From Candidatus Aerophobota bacterium (GTDB lineage: Bacteria; Aerophobota; Aerophobia; Aerophobales; B47-G16), in the NCBI GenBank assembly GCA_003648815.1, contig QMPZ01000115.1, forward strand, positions 1-5,336: a stretch of DNA of 5,336 nucleotides, given 5' to 3'. The stretch's first letter is position 1; every line of letters begins with the position of its first letter. The notes beneath the pieces were generated by a model. That model was not told the DNA's origin. It saw nothing but the letters and a program-made list of their open reading frames with translations, and did no database searches. Shown piece by piece: positions 5,003 through 5,336 of this stretch. The translations under genes were made by a program, and so were the position numbers.

Positions 5003-5336
5003 ATGCCTGAAAGAAAAAACGAGCAACGTGAGGCCCTCTGGAGAATTGCTCGGCTTTCTTCTCAGACCTTCAGTATGGAAAAAATCCTTGCAGAGATTGC
5101 AAAAGAGGCAGCAAAAGTTCTAAGTGGAGATGCCTCATCGATTCGACTTTTAAGGGGAAAGAATAATCTAGAAGTTGTAGCAGGATATAATCTAAGCGAG
5201 GGATATAAAAAGAGTATACCCTTAAAAATAGGAGAAGGACTTGTAGGAGAAGTCGCCCAGCAAAGAAAGCCTCTTTTTTCTAATGATATAGGAAAGAACT
5301 CGAGAATTCTTTATCCTGAGATAGGAAAAAAGGAAA
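5003..5336 (+). CDS. GAF-domain protein, N-terminal part (runs off the right edge)
   Basis: An open frame from ATG 5003 continues to the window end with 111 visible codons. After a short charged N-terminus, residues about 18-45 (LSSQTFSMEKILAEIAKEAA) form the typical first GAF helix, in which a few residues per helix turn match the usual 'leellekia-ea' pattern. DASSIRLLRG (43-52) and LEVVAGYNLSEGYKKSIPLKIGEGLVGEVAQQRKPLFSNDI (56-96) are the standard GAF strands, the GEGLVG turn and the following helix. GAF domains bind small ligands or mediate dimerisation in histidine kinases, diguanylate cyclases, PP2C-type phosphatases and sigma-54 activators. The effector domain lies outside the window, so the output is unknown. 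There is no good ribosome site before the ATG, and an in-frame TAG at 4994-4996 excludes a longer start. Expression may depend on the preceding hairpin-rich leader. Confidence 0.8.
   Translation, partial: MPERKNEQREALWRIARLSSQTFSMEKILAEIAKEAAKVLSGDASSIRLLRGKNNLEVVAGYNLSEGYKKSIPLKIGEGLVGEVAQQRKPLFSNDIGKNSRILYPEIGKKE

Overview
The window looks like AT-rich chromosomal DNA from an uncultured, probably anaerobic and possibly thermophilic bacterium. Codons favour AGA, AAA and ATA, and the proteins are rich in Lys, Glu and Ile. An HU-type histone-like protein and strong Shine-Dalgarno sites are consistent with a bacterium. The transporter's binding protein has a signal peptide that ends in a signal peptidase I site, with no lipoprotein cysteine. 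That suggests a periplasm, so a diderm cell. I cannot name the phylum from sequence alone.

Layout. (1) Bases 1-133, plus strand: the last 43 codons of a DtxR/MntR-family metal-dependent repressor whose start lies off the left edge. Its 3' end overlaps the next gene tail to tail by 15 bases. (2) Bases 119-3036, minus strand: a complete three-gene ABC importer of the FecBCDE/BtuFCD class. In transcription order it is substrate-binding protein, permease, ATPase, packed with a 6-base gap and a 4-base GTGA overlap. (3) Bases 3037-3137: an intercistronic stretch with an 8-bp GC-rich palindrome and one copy of a bipartite motif. (4) Bases 3138-4196, minus strand: a radical SAM enzyme with the uncommon CX5CX2C cluster motif known from HmdB, the [Fe]-hydrogenase cofactor enzyme. 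(5) Bases 4197-4594: a gene-free, AT-rich divergent regulatory region with a promoter for the minus-strand genes, paired operator-like sites, a second copy of the bipartite motif, a 10-bp inverted repeat and a promoter for HU. (6) Bases 4595-4867, plus strand: HU. (7) Bases 4868-5002: a hairpin-rich spacer. (8) Bases 5003-5336, plus strand: the N-terminal part of a GAF-domain protein that runs off the right edge.

How the genes fit together. The repressor fragment beside a siderophore/haem/cobalamin-class importer suggests metal-regulated uptake, most simply of an iron chelate. The HmdB-like enzyme lies upstream in the same orientation and may share the transcript, but a 101-base gap separates it from the importer. 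The most interesting elements are this HmdB-like enzyme without a visible Hmd or hcg gene, and the bipartite motif (TTTAATTTACAT-N6-TGTCAAAA) found both before the binding-protein gene and in the divergent control region. Together they hint at a co-regulated unit of metal uptake and radical chemistry.
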